Positions 7,858 to 16,501 of a DNA stretch of 64,000 nucleotides are shown in pieces. The position numbers were made by a program, and so were the translations under genes. Position 1 is the stretch's first letter; each line of letters begins with the position of its first letter. Under the pieces are notes generated by a model, which did no database searches, was not told the DNA's origin, and saw only the letters and a list, made by a program, of their open reading frames with translations. The stretch is from Sphingobacterium rhinopitheci (GTDB taxonomy: Bacteria; Bacteroidota; Bacteroidia; Sphingobacteriales; Sphingobacteriaceae), in contig NZ_JADEYQ010000002.1 in assembly GCF_022627575.1 (NCBI RefSeq), forward strand, positions 434,001-498,000. Reading direction: 5' to 3'.

Positions 7858-10221
7858 TTATTTCCCTTTAAAAAAATCTTTTACCTTTTGCGCTAATGTT
7901 TTCTTCTTGACCTCGCCGTATCCATAACCATAGCCATAGCCGTAACCATAACCTTTGGCAAAATCAACATCATTCATCACCACAGCCATATTTTTTAGTT
8001 TACCTTTTTCATATAATTCTTTTGGTACATTCAAGAGACGTTTGTCTAAATAATTGGCCCTAGAAACATATACTGTCATATCTGCCTGATCAGCGATCAA
8101 TAAGGTATCCGTCACCAAACTGACTGGTGCTGTATCTACAATAACATAATCATAATGCGAACGACCATAATCAATAATACTATCAAAATGGCCATTCATC
8201 AATAGTTCAGCAGGATTAGGAGCAATATAACCCGAATATATAATATCAAATTGGTACGATTCGGGCTTTTTGATAATAATATTCTCGATATCCATTTCAG
8301 GATTTATCAAATACTGTGTAATTCCTATGTTGGTATGCTGCAAATAGGACAATCCTAAATAGTCCAGTACCTTAGGACTACGAATATCAGCTCCTAACAA
8401 TAAGACCTTTTTTCCAGACATCGACAAAATACGTGAAAGATTAGTGGACACAAATGACTTACCTTCACCCGAAGTCGTAGAAGTAACAAATATAACCGCT
8501 GAACTTTTCTTTGCACCAAGCATAAAGGAAATATTCGTTCGCAATATTCGAAACGCCTCCGCTAGTGAACTACGGTCATTATCAAGAATAAAAGTTTGCT
8601 CACTACGTGGAATCTCTCCTAAAATAGGAGCAGAGAAATAGTCTTCAATATCCCTGCGTGAATGCACCTTATTATCCAGTAAAAATTTAAGATACAAGGC
8701 TGCAAATGGAATTATTAACCCTAATATAAAAGCGGCCAAAAGTATAATAGCTTTCCTTGGAGCTACAGGGATACTAGAGCCGTATGCATCATCTATTACC
8801 TTTAAAATCGCTGGTGTAGCAGATGCTTTAATCTCCGTTTCTTCCCGTTTTTGCAACAAAAATAAGTATAAGGACTCTACGATCTGCTGTTGCCTTGCTA
8901 TACTTTTAAAATCGCGCTCTTGCCCCGGCAATTGGGACAATTTACCTTCAAATTTATTACGTTGGTTGTCAATAGCAGATACATTCGCTTGCAAAACCTG
9001 ACGGTAATTTGTCAAGGAAGTCATCAAGTTTCCTTTGATATCTCTTATACTTCCTTCAATTTTCTTAACGGTAGGGTTATCAGGTGTCGCAGACTTTAGT
9101 AAATCATCACGTTCAAGTATAAGCTCATTAAATGACTTTATAGTCGCTTCGATTGAGAGATCCTTCAAACCGAGATTAGAAGGTAAAAGCACATAATCAT
9201 CGGCAATAGAAGAAGTCATCATATCCGCCAACTGCAATTGCGTTTCATATTCTACTAATTTTTTCTCGTTCTCGGATGATGTTTGCATATAAAGCTGTGC
9301 TTCGGAGCTCATATCGACCAAACTATTTCTGTCTTTATACTCCGCTACTCTACTATCTGCAGAGGTAAGATCCTCTGATATCAGCTTCAATCGGCTATTG
9401 ATGAAATCAGAAGTAGCACGCGTCAATCTATTTTTATCGGTAGTTACATCTTCATTATATTGTTCCACCAAAGAGTTCAAAATAAGAATAGCTTTTTCCT
9501 TATTTGCAGAATTCATCGAGAAATTGACGATAAAAGATTGTTTTTCTTTGTTTGGTGTTACGTTGACCTCCTTTAATAAATCGTCAATAATTTGATTTAT
9601 TGGAGTTATTTTAACAATCAATTCACCTTCAAAACTATTATTTCCTTGCGGTGTAATTAAAATTGGTCCAAATGGTGTATTAATCTTATCTCCAAAACTA
9701 TAGTTCTCTACTATAAACTTATCATTTTGTATTTTGATACTATTATTATACTTGCTAATCGTAAAGCTAAACTTGACAGAATCCAAATTATTAGAGGCCT
9801 CCTGTAGTAAGATTACACTAATAGGCGAACGTGAATTCACCAGCTCAGTTGTTTTTATATTTCCTTTAACCGAATAGCTAATATTTAATTTATTCTTCTC
9901 TATTACCTTACGAAAAATACGTCTGGACTTGATGACATCAATCTGATCTGATACAAAAGCAGGCGTAGAACCTCCTCCTGTAAGACTCGATAGCTCCGCT
10001 AGCCCGGCCAATTCACCAGAAGCTTGCTTATCATCTTGCAGGAGGATCTTAGATGATACTGCATATATTTTTTCGGCATAGCGCAAATATACAAAGGCAG
10101 CAATCAAACAAACGACAACAGAAAGGACAAACCACTTCCAATAATAAGTGTATTGTTCAAACAATTGTTGAAGATTAATCTCTTTCTCTTCGGTTTTAGT
10201 GTTTATAGAATCGTTGTTCAT
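7858..10221 (-). CDS. Polysaccharide co-polymerase / tyrosine autokinase (Wzc-like)
   Basis: A 787-residue inner-membrane protein. It has a first membrane segment at about 30-50, a Wzz-type periplasmic domain with long coiled-coil stretches (about 60-490), a second membrane segment at about 500-525 and a cytoplasmic BY-kinase domain. The kinase shows Walker A 'TSTTSGEGKSFVSTNL', Walker A' 'KVLLLGADIRSPKV' and Walker B 'YDYVIVDTAPVSLVTD'. The C-terminus carries six consecutive Gly-Tyr units (DNA about 7914-7952), serving as the tyrosine cluster for autophosphorylation, then a basic tail. Known members control chain length and gate export with Wza. It starts 7 bases after the wza stop. Confidence 0.93.
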   Translation of the reverse strand: MNNDSINTKTEEKEINLQQLFEQYTYYWKWFVLSVVVCLIAAFVYLRYAEKIYAVSSKILLQDDKQASGELAGLAELSSLTGGGSTPAFVSDQIDVIKSRRIFRKVIEKNKLNISYSVKGNIKTTELVNSRSPISVILLQEASNNLDSVKFSFTISKYNNSIKIQNDKFIVENYSFGDKINTPFGPILITPQGNNSFEGELIVKITPINQIIDDLLKEVNVTPNKEKQSFIVNFSMNSANKEKAILILNSLVEQYNEDVTTDKNRLTRATSDFINSRLKLISEDLTSADSRVAEYKDRNSLVDMSSEAQLYMQTSSENEKKLVEYETQLQLADMMTSSIADDYVLLPSNLGLKDLSIEATIKSFNELILERDDLLKSATPDNPTVKKIEGSIRDIKGNLMTSLTNYRQVLQANVSAIDNQRNKFEGKLSQLPGQERDFKSIARQQQIVESLYLFLLQKREETEIKASATPAILKVIDDAYGSSIPVAPRKAIILLAAFILGLIIPFAALYLKFLLDNKVHSRRDIEDYFSAPILGEIPRSEQTFILDNDRSSLAEAFRILRTNISFMLGAKKSSAVIFVTSTTSGEGKSFVSTNLSRILSMSGKKVLLLGADIRSPKVLDYLGLSYLQHTNIGITQYLINPEMDIENIIIKKPESYQFDIIYSGYIAPNPAELLMNGHFDSIIDYGRSHYDYVIVDTAPVSLVTDTLLIADQADMTVYVSRANYLDKRLLNVPKELYEKGKLKNMAVVMNDVDFAKGYGYGYGYGYGYGEVKKKTLAQKVKDFFKGK
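7914..7952 (-). repeat. Gly-Tyr hexanucleotide repeat in the kinase tail
   Basis: Six consecutive Gly-Tyr codon pairs (GGN TAY) form a near-perfect 6-base tandem repeat. The codons vary slightly (GGT/GGC/GGA, TAT/TAC). The repeat could change length by slippage without losing frame. Confidence 0.75.
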
Positions 10222-10228
10222 AAATAAA

Positions 10229-10990
10229 TTATCGTGTCAATACAGATATTACGGATATAATAACACCAGCAATAGAAACAAAGACAGTTGTATTTTGAGT
10301 ATATTTGGACGATTGGATCTTGGCACCATTGGGTTCTACATAGATCACATCATTCTGTGCTAAGTAGTAGACTGGTGAGTTTAGGGCACTACGTTGTGTT
10401 AAGTCAACGCGGTATTCTTTTTTAATACCATTTTGCTCCCGAATAACGAGTATATTTTTACGAATCCCATTGATCGTAAGATCACCTGCTATACCTAGAG
10501 CTTCCAATATAGTGATGCGATCATTGGTAATAGGATAAGTACCAGGCGTCTTTACCTCACCCAATACGGTAATTCTAAAGTTGCGTATCTCGATACTCAC
10601 TCCAGGATTAACAATATATTTGCTTACTTCATTTTTTAGATACTCAACCGCTTGTGCACGGGTCTTGCCCGCTAAGGCTACTTCTCCCAACAAGGGGAAA
10701 TCAATAGTTCCTTTAGTGCCGATCACATAAGTAGGAATAAATGGACTTGTGGATTGAACACCTCCTCCGACTCCTTGATAAGAAGACACTTGATTAAAAG
10801 GAAGTGTAGCTTTTACGTCATCTGCGGTAACGGATATCGCCAATATATCTCCAGGTTGCAATTTAGGGGCATTTATAGCGTACGATTCCTCTAAAGAAGC
10901 AGCATCTGGTTGAAAATAAATGATATCTTTCTTGGAAGCACAGGAAGAAAATATGGTTAACAAGAATAAAAAATAAAAGATTTTTTTCAT
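10229..10990 (-). CDS. Polysaccharide export lipoprotein (Wza-like)
   Basis: A 253-residue outer-membrane export protein of the Wza/KpsD family. The signal peptide MKKIFYFLFLLTIFSSC ends in a lipobox Cys17. A polysaccharide export domain follows, with 'LQPGDILAISV' and 'YVIGTKGTIDFPLLGEVALAGKT', then an SLBB domain with 'ITVLGEVKTPGTYPITNDRITILEALGIAGD'. The C-terminus has a hydrophobic segment (VFVSIAGVIISVISVL), as expected for a membrane-spanning helix. The ATG at 10990 is chosen because the -7 element at 11009-11016 excludes the upstream ATG. It forms the export module with the next two genes. Confidence 0.93.
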   Translation of the reverse strand: MKKIFYFLFLLTIFSSCASKKDIIYFQPDAASLEESYAINAPKLQPGDILAISVTADDVKATLPFNQVSSYQGVGGGVQSTSPFIPTYVIGTKGTIDFPLLGEVALAGKTRAQAVEYLKNEVSKYIVNPGVSIEIRNFRITVLGEVKTPGTYPITNDRITILEALGIAGDLTINGIRKNILVIREQNGIKKEYRVDLTQRSALNSPVYYLAQNDVIYVEPNGAKIQSSKYTQNTTVFVSIAGVIISVISVLTR

Positions 10991-11008
10991 TATCTGACTA
11001 TTAAATAG

Positions 11009-11016
11009 CAAACTTA
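11009..11016 (-). promoter_or_regulatory. Candidate -7 element for wza-wzc-phosphatase
   Basis: Minus strand TAAGTTTG fits TAnnTTTG, 18 bases upstream of the wza ATG. It would let the export module be transcribed separately from the sugar genes upstream. Confidence 0.45.
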
Positions 11017-11023
11017 TCATTTT

Positions 11024-11264
11024 AAGATGAAAATATAAGACTTTATTTAAAAATACACTATCTATAGTGATGTAATAATTCGTTTTTGAGCGATTGCTGA
11101 AATAGAATTTGCCTCATAAATAAAAAATAATTACTTAGTAATATAGATTAAACTATAGAAGAAGCCAATTGCATTTGAGTTATTTTAAAAGAAAAAAGGA
11201 TTAACAATTATAACCCTCTTTTCCTTTAAAAGAATAATTACGCAGTATAAAGATAAAAGTATGA
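11024..11264. other. Spacer between glycan-assembly and export genes
   Basis: About 240 AT-rich bases without a convincing gene on either strand. Apart from the flanking wza promoter and the weak terminator near 11191, I see no RNA gene or repeat. Confidence 0.6.
11191..11223 (-). terminator. Weak terminator after the aminotransferase gene
   Basis: On the minus strand GAAAAGAGG pairs with CCTTTTTTC (one mismatch) across a long loop and is followed by T-rich sequence. It may separate the assembly genes from wza. The stem is weak, so read-through is likely. Confidence 0.4.
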
Positions 11265-12410
11265 TTAACGAACTGTTACAGCTAACATATTACTAATTGT
11301 ACGCTTAATCCGTCCTCTATCATCATCACTCAAATTAGAGCCTGAAGGCAGACATAATCCATTATTAAACAATGACTCAGAAATACTGCCTCCATAATAT
11401 GGTGAACCTGCAAAAACAGGCTGCAAATGCATTGGTTTCCACAATGGACGAGACTCAATATTATCCTCTAATAAAGCTAATCGTAAATCTTCTCTAGTAA
11501 AGCCTGCAATAATCGGATCTATCACAATTGCAGAAAGCCAATGATTAGAGAAATAATCAGTTGATGGTTCTTTTAACACAGAAACACCCTTTACATCTTT
11601 AAAAAGATCCTGATAAAAAGTAGACATAGCTCTTCTTGCGACTACACGGTCATTTAACACTTCCATCTGACCACGGCCAATACCTGCACATATATTAGAC
11701 ATCCTATAATTATAACCTATATTCGAATGTTCATAATGAGCTGCCTGATCACGAGCTTGGGTAGATAAGAAAACGGTATTTTCCTTATCTCCTTGATTTA
11801 CACAAACTAAGGCGCCGCCACCTGATGTCGTAATGATCTTATTGCCATTAAAGCTCAATACCCCAAAACGACCAAAAGTACCACAAGCCTTGCCCTTATA
11901 AGTAGAACCTAAAGCTTCGGCAGCGTCTTCAATAACAGGAATATCATACGCATCAGCAACCGCTAAAATCTGATCCATCTTAGCAGGCATACCATATAGG
12001 TGAACCACAATAATAGCTTTTGGCTTCTTTCCGTTTACCAATCGATCCTCAATAGCCAACCGCAAAGAAACAGGGCACATATTCCATGTTTCTAATTCGG
12101 AATCTACAAAAATAGGGGTTGCCCCTTGGTATGCAATAGGATTTGCCGAAGCAGAAAATGTCATGGATTGACATATTACTTCATCGCCGTAGCCTACAGC
12201 ACATTGTATCAAGGCGAGGTGCAAAGCAGCAGTACCTGATGATAATGCAGCCACATAAACATCACTGTCCAAATAATCTTGCAAATCTTCTTCAAAACCA
12301 TTTACATTAGGTCCTAAAGGGGCTACCCAATTCTTCGCAAAAGCTTCGTGAATATATTTAATCTCATTACCTCCCATATGTGGTGAGGACAACCATATTT
12401 TTTCTAACAT
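11265..12410 (-). CDS. PLP-dependent nucleotide-sugar aminotransferase (DegT/DnrJ/EryC1/StrS, PglE-like)
   Basis: A 381-residue fold-type I aminotransferase that would aminate the 4-keto group of a UDP-6-deoxy-4-keto sugar. Visible family blocks are 'IWLSSPHMGGNEIKYIHEAFAKNWVAPLGPN' (PglE-like opening), 'VAALSSGTAALHLAL', 'PVIEDAAEALGSTYKG' and the PLP lysine in 'VLSFNGNKIITTSGGG'. It starts 11 bases after the acetyltransferase stop. With the acetyltransferase and sugar transferase it forms the PglE-PglD-PglC set used to build and transfer N,N'-diacetylbacillosamine or a close relative. No PglF dehydratase is in the window, so the exact sugar is uncertain. Confidence 0.88.
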   Translation of the reverse strand: MLEKIWLSSPHMGGNEIKYIHEAFAKNWVAPLGPNVNGFEEDLQDYLDSDVYVAALSSGTAALHLALIQCAVGYGDEVICQSMTFSASANPIAYQGATPIFVDSELETWNMCPVSLRLAIEDRLVNGKKPKAIIVVHLYGMPAKMDQILAVADAYDIPVIEDAAEALGSTYKGKACGTFGRFGVLSFNGNKIITTSGGGALVCVNQGDKENTVFLSTQARDQAAHYEHSNIGYNYRMSNICAGIGRGQMEVLNDRVVARRAMSTFYQDLFKDVKGVSVLKEPSTDYFSNHWLSAIVIDPIIAGFTREDLRLALLEDNIESRPLWKPMHLQPVFAGSPYYGGSISESLFNNGLCLPSGSNLSDDDRGRIKRTISNMLAVTVR

Positions 12411-12421
12411 GTTAAAATCTA

Positions 12422-13054
12422 TTATTTATTTAAAAATTTAATAATACGTCCTGGATTACCCACGACAGTAGCACCATCAGGTACATCTCTAATGATTACA
12501 GCACCTGCACCAATAGTACACCACTTTCCAATTTTGATACCCTGTATTATTATTGCACCAATACCTATGTGGCTTCCCTCCCCCACAGATATGCTACCTG
12601 CTAAACTCGCATTAGGTGAAATATGAACATAATCACCAATTTTACAATCATGATCAACCGTAGCATTTGTATTAATAATACAATGTTTGCCAATATGCGC
12701 ATCGACATTAATCGTTACTCCAGCCATAAGCACCGTACCTTCCAGAATTTTTGTATATGGAGATATTATTGCTGATGGATGTATTAATGTAATGAACTCA
12801 ACAGTAGGCAACTTGTCTTCAACGCTATTTATACGTAACCTATTATTCCCTATAGCAACAATAAACCTATCAGTTTCTACTATATTTAAATTTTCAAAAC
12901 TATTATAAATAGGATAAATATCTAATAATTTATGATTAAAATTGTTTTCATCAATAGCACCACTTATTATAACATTAGATTGCTCCGCGATATCTGCTAC
13001 CACCTTAGCATGACCGCCAGCACCATATAAAAATGTTCTAAATGTATCCACCAT
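12422..13054 (-). CDS. Sugar N-acetyltransferase, hexapeptide type (PglD-like)
   Basis: A 210-residue acyltransferase. The N-terminal part (about 1-80) is a nucleotide-sugar binding Rossmann-like domain with 'FLYGAGGHAKVVADI'. The C-terminal left-handed beta-helix shows hexapeptide repeats such as 'VLMAGVTINVDAHIGKHCIINTNATVDHDCKIGD' and the closing 'VPDGATVVGNPGRII'. The His in 'ATVDHDCKIGD' is the expected catalytic base. Family members acetylate the 4-amino group of UDP-4-amino-4,6-dideoxy sugars. It is 2 bases downstream of the PglC-like gene and upstream of the aminotransferase. Confidence 0.88.
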   Translation of the reverse strand: MVDTFRTFLYGAGGHAKVVADIAEQSNVIISGAIDENNFNHKLLDIYPIYNSFENLNIVETDRFIVAIGNNRLRINSVEDKLPTVEFITLIHPSAIISPYTKILEGTVLMAGVTINVDAHIGKHCIINTNATVDHDCKIGDYVHISPNASLAGSISVGEGSHIGIGAIIIQGIKIGKWCTIGAGAVIIRDVPDGATVVGNPGRIIKFLNK

Positions 13055-13056
13055 AA

Positions 13057-13665
13057 TTAATTATCATTTCCTATAAAAGGGCTAATTGTGACATGTCCAT
13101 CCTGCGAGATACCCTCCCTCACAAACACCTTTTTGACCGTTAAGAGGAGTATTTTCAGATCCAAGACAAAAGAAATATTATCAACATACCATACATCATA
13201 CGTAAACTTTTGTTGCCAAGAGATAGCATTACGTCCATTTACTTGTGCCCATCCAGTGATCCCTGGACGAACCAAATGTCTTTTTCGTTGCTCCTGATTA
13301 TACAAAGGTAAATATTGAGGCAGTAGCGGTCGGGGACCAATTAAAGACATCTCTCCTTTAAGAACATTGATCAACTGCGGAATTTCATCCAACGATGTTT
13401 TACGTACAATAGCACCGATTAGCGTTAATCTATCAGCATCTGGCAACAGTTTACCATCAGCATCTTTTTTGTCGTTCATTGTTTTAAATTTAACGATTTT
13501 AAAAATTCGCTCATGTAGTCCTGGTCTTAATTGAAAGAAAAATGGTTTACCATTATTCACTATAAATAAACCTATTGTAACTAAAATAAGAAGGGGACTT
13601 AAAAACAGCAAGCCAAAAAATGCAAATACGAAATCTATTATTCTTTTAAAAAACTTAGGATACAT
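13057..13665 (-). CDS. Initiating phosphosugar transferase (PglC/WcaJ family)
   Basis: A 202-residue monotopic phosphoglycosyl transferase that moves a sugar phosphate from UDP-sugar to undecaprenyl phosphate, starting each repeat unit. It has the N-terminal re-entrant helix (about 5-35), '[22 protein letters not shown]', '[31 protein letters not shown]' (catalytic Asp-Glu) and '[19 protein letters not shown]'. The small size without extra membrane helices is PglC-like. The ATG at 13665 is preferred over the TTG at 13674. Its start overlaps the previous gene by 11 bases, so translation may be coupled. Confidence 0.93.
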   Translation of the reverse strand: MYPKFFKRIIDFVFAFFGLLFLSPLLILVTIGLFIVNNGKPFFFQLRPGLHERIFKIVKFKTMNDKKDADGKLLPDADRLTLIGAIVRKTSLDEIPQLINVLKGEMSLIGPRPLLPQYLPLYNQEQRKRHLVRPGITGWAQVNGRNAISWQQKFTYDVWYVDNISFVLDLKILLLTVKKVFVREGISQDGHVTISPFIGNDN

Positions 13666-14818
13666 AAGTGTCAACTTTTAAGGTATTAACCAACGAATTA
13701 TACTCATTCAAAACAGCATTCCATACTAAATCCTGTTCATATCTATTTTTAATCATAGCGCGTGCATTTGCCCTAGTTTGGTCATAAAAATCTTTATCTT
13801 CCATCATCTTCAACATAGAAATCCGTATGGCATCAGCATCCTTCACCGGAATAATAGTACCATTGACACCTTCCACAATTATTTCATTACATCCACTGAT
13901 ATTGGAAACAATACTAGGCAGTTCCATTGCTCCCGCTTGGATCACCACATTAGGAAAGCCTTCCCGATAGCTCGGAAATACTAAAGAATGTGCAATCGCC
14001 ATATATGGACGAATATCAGGCTGAAAACCTACAGAAATTATATTGGGATTATGCTTCATTTCATGTATTGTAATTGGACTTAGGGGATCTAATTCTGATT
14101 CCAGTGGACCTACTAAAAGTAATTTAACAGCACAATTAGTAAGTTTATTAAATGCCTCAATGAGCTCATTAATACCTTTATCACGCACCAATCGTCCTGC
14201 AAAAATAAAAACAAAATCTTCCGGCAAAATCCCTAAGCTCACTTTCAACTGATCGCAGGTTTCTTGATTTATTCTTTGACGATCAAAATACAGTAGATCT
14301 ATGCCATTAATATTGCCATTAGCTAACACTTTTAAAGGCTTTTTAGTAATATTGTACGCTAACAAATCATTCTTGACCCCATTTCCTTCAGGATATATAT
14401 TCGTCGCTGCCCAACAAAGAAGTTGGTCCATTTTTATTAACAACTTATGCATCATTCCTTTTTTTGAAGGAAATATTAACCCCGTAAAAGTATGAATACG
14501 AATCGGTACGCCAGCCATTTTGCCGGCCAACATACACAAAAGACCTGCTTTAGGCGTTATTGAATGTATTATTAAAGGTTTTTCTTTTTTCAATACCCAA
14601 TACAATCGAAATAAAGAAATAATATCCTTTAGGGGGCTAATCCCCCTTTCCATTTCTACAGCTATAGTACGTATCTTTTCTCTATTTTGTACCATCTCTA
14701 AGTCGGCACCCGAAGAGGATAAACCGATAACCTCATAAAAAGAAGACAAATACTTTAATTGCCCTTTTAACAAAATATTAAGCGATTGCGATACCGTCGC
14801 AGTTCTAATTACTTTCAT
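13655..14818 (-). CDS. Glycosyltransferase family 4
   Basis: A 387-residue GT-B fold glycosyltransferase. The N-terminal acceptor domain begins '[21 protein letters not shown]'. The C-terminal donor domain has '[22 protein letters not shown]' and '[22 protein letters not shown]'. In the usual E-x7-E motif the second Glu is Gln here, a variant I recall from other Bacteroidota capsule transferases. ATG at 14818 is chosen over the TTG at 14833. The gene overlaps the PglC-like gene and lies just downstream of a truncated paralogue. Linkage and sugar specificity cannot be read from sequence. Confidence 0.88.
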   Translation of the reverse strand: MKVIRTATVSQSLNILLKGQLKYLSSFYEVIGLSSSGADLEMVQNREKIRTIAVEMERGISPLKDIISLFRLYWVLKKEKPLIIHSITPKAGLLCMLAGKMAGVPIRIHTFTGLIFPSKKGMMHKLLIKMDQLLCWAATNIYPEGNGVKNDLLAYNITKKPLKVLANGNINGIDLLYFDRQRINQETCDQLKVSLGILPEDFVFIFAGRLVRDKGINELIEAFNKLTNCAVKLLLVGPLESELDPLSPITIHEMKHNPNIISVGFQPDIRPYMAIAHSLVFPSYREGFPNVVIQAGAMELPSIVSNISGCNEIIVEGVNGTIIPVKDADAIRISMLKMMEDKDFYDQTRANARAMIKNRYEQDLVWNAVLNEYNSLVNTLKVDTYVS

Positions 14819-14845
14819 AGCTATATATGTCAATTAATCTCTCAA

Positions 14846-15343
14846 TCATAGAATGTAATGAGAATACTTTTGCCCGTTGTAGGCCTTTACATCAGTACTG
14901 ACACATACTACCTTTTGAGCCAAAGTACCTGATAAACGATCAATATTCTTTAAAAGAAATCTTTTAAGACCTGTACATGTTTCATATATGATGCCATGGC
15001 GAAAATAAACCCTTTGCTGAAGACCACAGAGAAAGCCCGTTATCATTGCTACCATACCTCCTTTTGGCGTATGTCCAACAATAATATCAATATCATTTTT
15101 TTTAATAAACTTAATAATATTAAAAATTGCAATTATATCCTTTATTGGAGAGATATTTCGAGTAACCTCCACATCAAACTTTTTATAACCATAGACATCC
15201 GACAATTGCGAAAACTCCGCAGATGGTGTACAGCCTAAATAATATACATTACCGTATTTTTTTAAATAATTAAATTGATTACCAAAAAAATGATTTATCA
15301 CAAAAGAAACTGTAACAATATGTAAAACATTTTTACTTTCCAT
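14846..15343 (-). pseudogene. Truncated glycosyltransferase (N-terminal domain only)
   Basis: A 165-residue reading frame covering only the acceptor-binding half of a GT4 enzyme: 'VLHIVTVSFVINHFFGNQFNYL', 'VTRNISPIKDIIAIFNIIKFI', 'IVGHTPKGGMVAMITGFL' and 'KVVCVSTDVKAYN'. It then ends in the short tail GQKYSHYIL. The donor-binding half, with the nucleotide-sugar site, is absent; complete relatives are about 370-390 residues. It is colinear with the N-terminal half of the next gene (both have an '[16 protein letters not shown]' helix). The break is 28 bases before that gene's start, as a deletion between two tandem GT4 genes would leave. It should be inactive alone. Confidence 0.7.
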
Positions 15344-15392
15344 AATTAATAGTGCCCCAAACTTAACTTACTAACAACCTAAAACTATGATT

Positions 15393-16499
15393 TTAGCTTG
15401 CATAAACTTCCTTATAAAGGTCTATATGCTTTATAATCATATTATTAATACCATATTGATTCGCCCGAATCCTTGATTTTTTTAACACCATATTTTTATA
15501 ATCAGAATCAGAATCAAGCTTAAGTATTTCCTCTGAAAGTTGCGTATAATTTTCAAATTCAAAAAGAACTCCCGCATCTTTTACGACCTCTGCTAAACCT
15601 GGTACATCAGAGGCTAAAAAAGGTTTTCCTGAGCCCAATCCTTCTATAGAAGATAAGGAAAGGCCTTCATATTTAGATGATAGAACAATATAATCTACTG
15701 TTTTCATTATTTCAGGAACATCTATTCTTTGACCTAAAAAACAAACACGGTCTGCTAAATTCAAATCTTTCACCAATTGTTTGCAAAACTCCCTACGTAT
15801 ACCATCTCCAATTAATAATAACTTAAAATTACTAGGTAATAATTGTAATGCTTTAATTAACGTATCTTGATCTTTTTGCGGTCGAAATGCAGAAATCTGA
15901 ACAATAATTTTATCCTCTTCATTAAAGATTGGTGAAATGTCAGATTTTTGATAAGGAACTGCTAAATCAATTTTATTTAAATCTACACCATTATAAATAA
16001 TTGGATAATATGATTTAGGAAAATGATAAGCTTTCCTAAAAATATCCCTAATCTGATCTGAGATACAAATTTGTTTTTTATAAGTTCTATAGAAAAATTT
16101 ATCTATAATTCTAAAAAATTTATTCTCAATTCTTTTATTTGTCGTATTATGCTCTGTAAAAATTAATTTTGTTTTATTAAAGTTTAGCAAATTAGCTAAT
16201 GGGACAAAATATTGTACCGGAAACAAATGCACATGTCCTAAATCATACTCTTTAAGAATCTTTTTAATTTTGATAATATTCCATGGCTTATATATATCCC
16301 TAGAATTATTAGATTCATTTAATATATATATGTTGCAGCAATTTAACTCCTTTAATACATTAATAAATTGATGATTATTATTCCATAAAACCAAAATATC
16401 TACTTCAATACCTTCCTTACGATATAAAGGAATAGTATCTAATAATAACTTCTCAGCGCCACCTGTATCCAAAGAATTTATAATTTGTAGTATTTTCAT
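15393..16499 (-). CDS. Glycosyltransferase family 4
   Basis: A 368-residue GT-B glycosyltransferase. It opens with 'MKILQIINSLDTGGAEKLLLD', the loop that contacts the donor phosphates, and has 'ISAFRPQKDQDTLIKALQLL' and 'VLSSKYEGLSLSSIEGLGSGKPFLASDVPGL' in the donor domain, with E-x7-E preserved. The ATG at 16499 is chosen because the longer frame runs into the upstream gene. It is 2 bases downstream of another GT4 gene, so the pair is cotranscribed. Sequence is AT-rich like the rest of the locus core. Sugar specificity is unknown. Confidence 0.88.
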   Translation of the reverse strand: MKILQIINSLDTGGAEKLLLDTIPLYRKEGIEVDILVLWNNNHQFINVLKELNCCNIYILNESNNSRDIYKPWNIIKIKKILKEYDLGHVHLFPVQYFVPLANLLNFNKTKLIFTEHNTTNKRIENKFFRIIDKFFYRTYKKQICISDQIRDIFRKAYHFPKSYYPIIYNGVDLNKIDLAVPYQKSDISPIFNEEDKIIVQISAFRPQKDQDTLIKALQLLPSNFKLLLIGDGIRREFCKQLVKDLNLADRVCFLGQRIDVPEIMKTVDYIVLSSKYEGLSLSSIEGLGSGKPFLASDVPGLAEVVKDAGVLFEFENYTQLSEEILKLDSDSDYKNMVLKKSRIRANQYGINNMIIKHIDLYKEVYAS

Positions 16500-16501
16500 T
16501 T

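Noticed and set aside
13655..14818. Inactive GT4 because the second Glu of E-x7-E is Gln
   Set aside because: The rest of the donor site is intact and I recall the same variant in many capsule transferases of this phylum, so loss of function is not supported.
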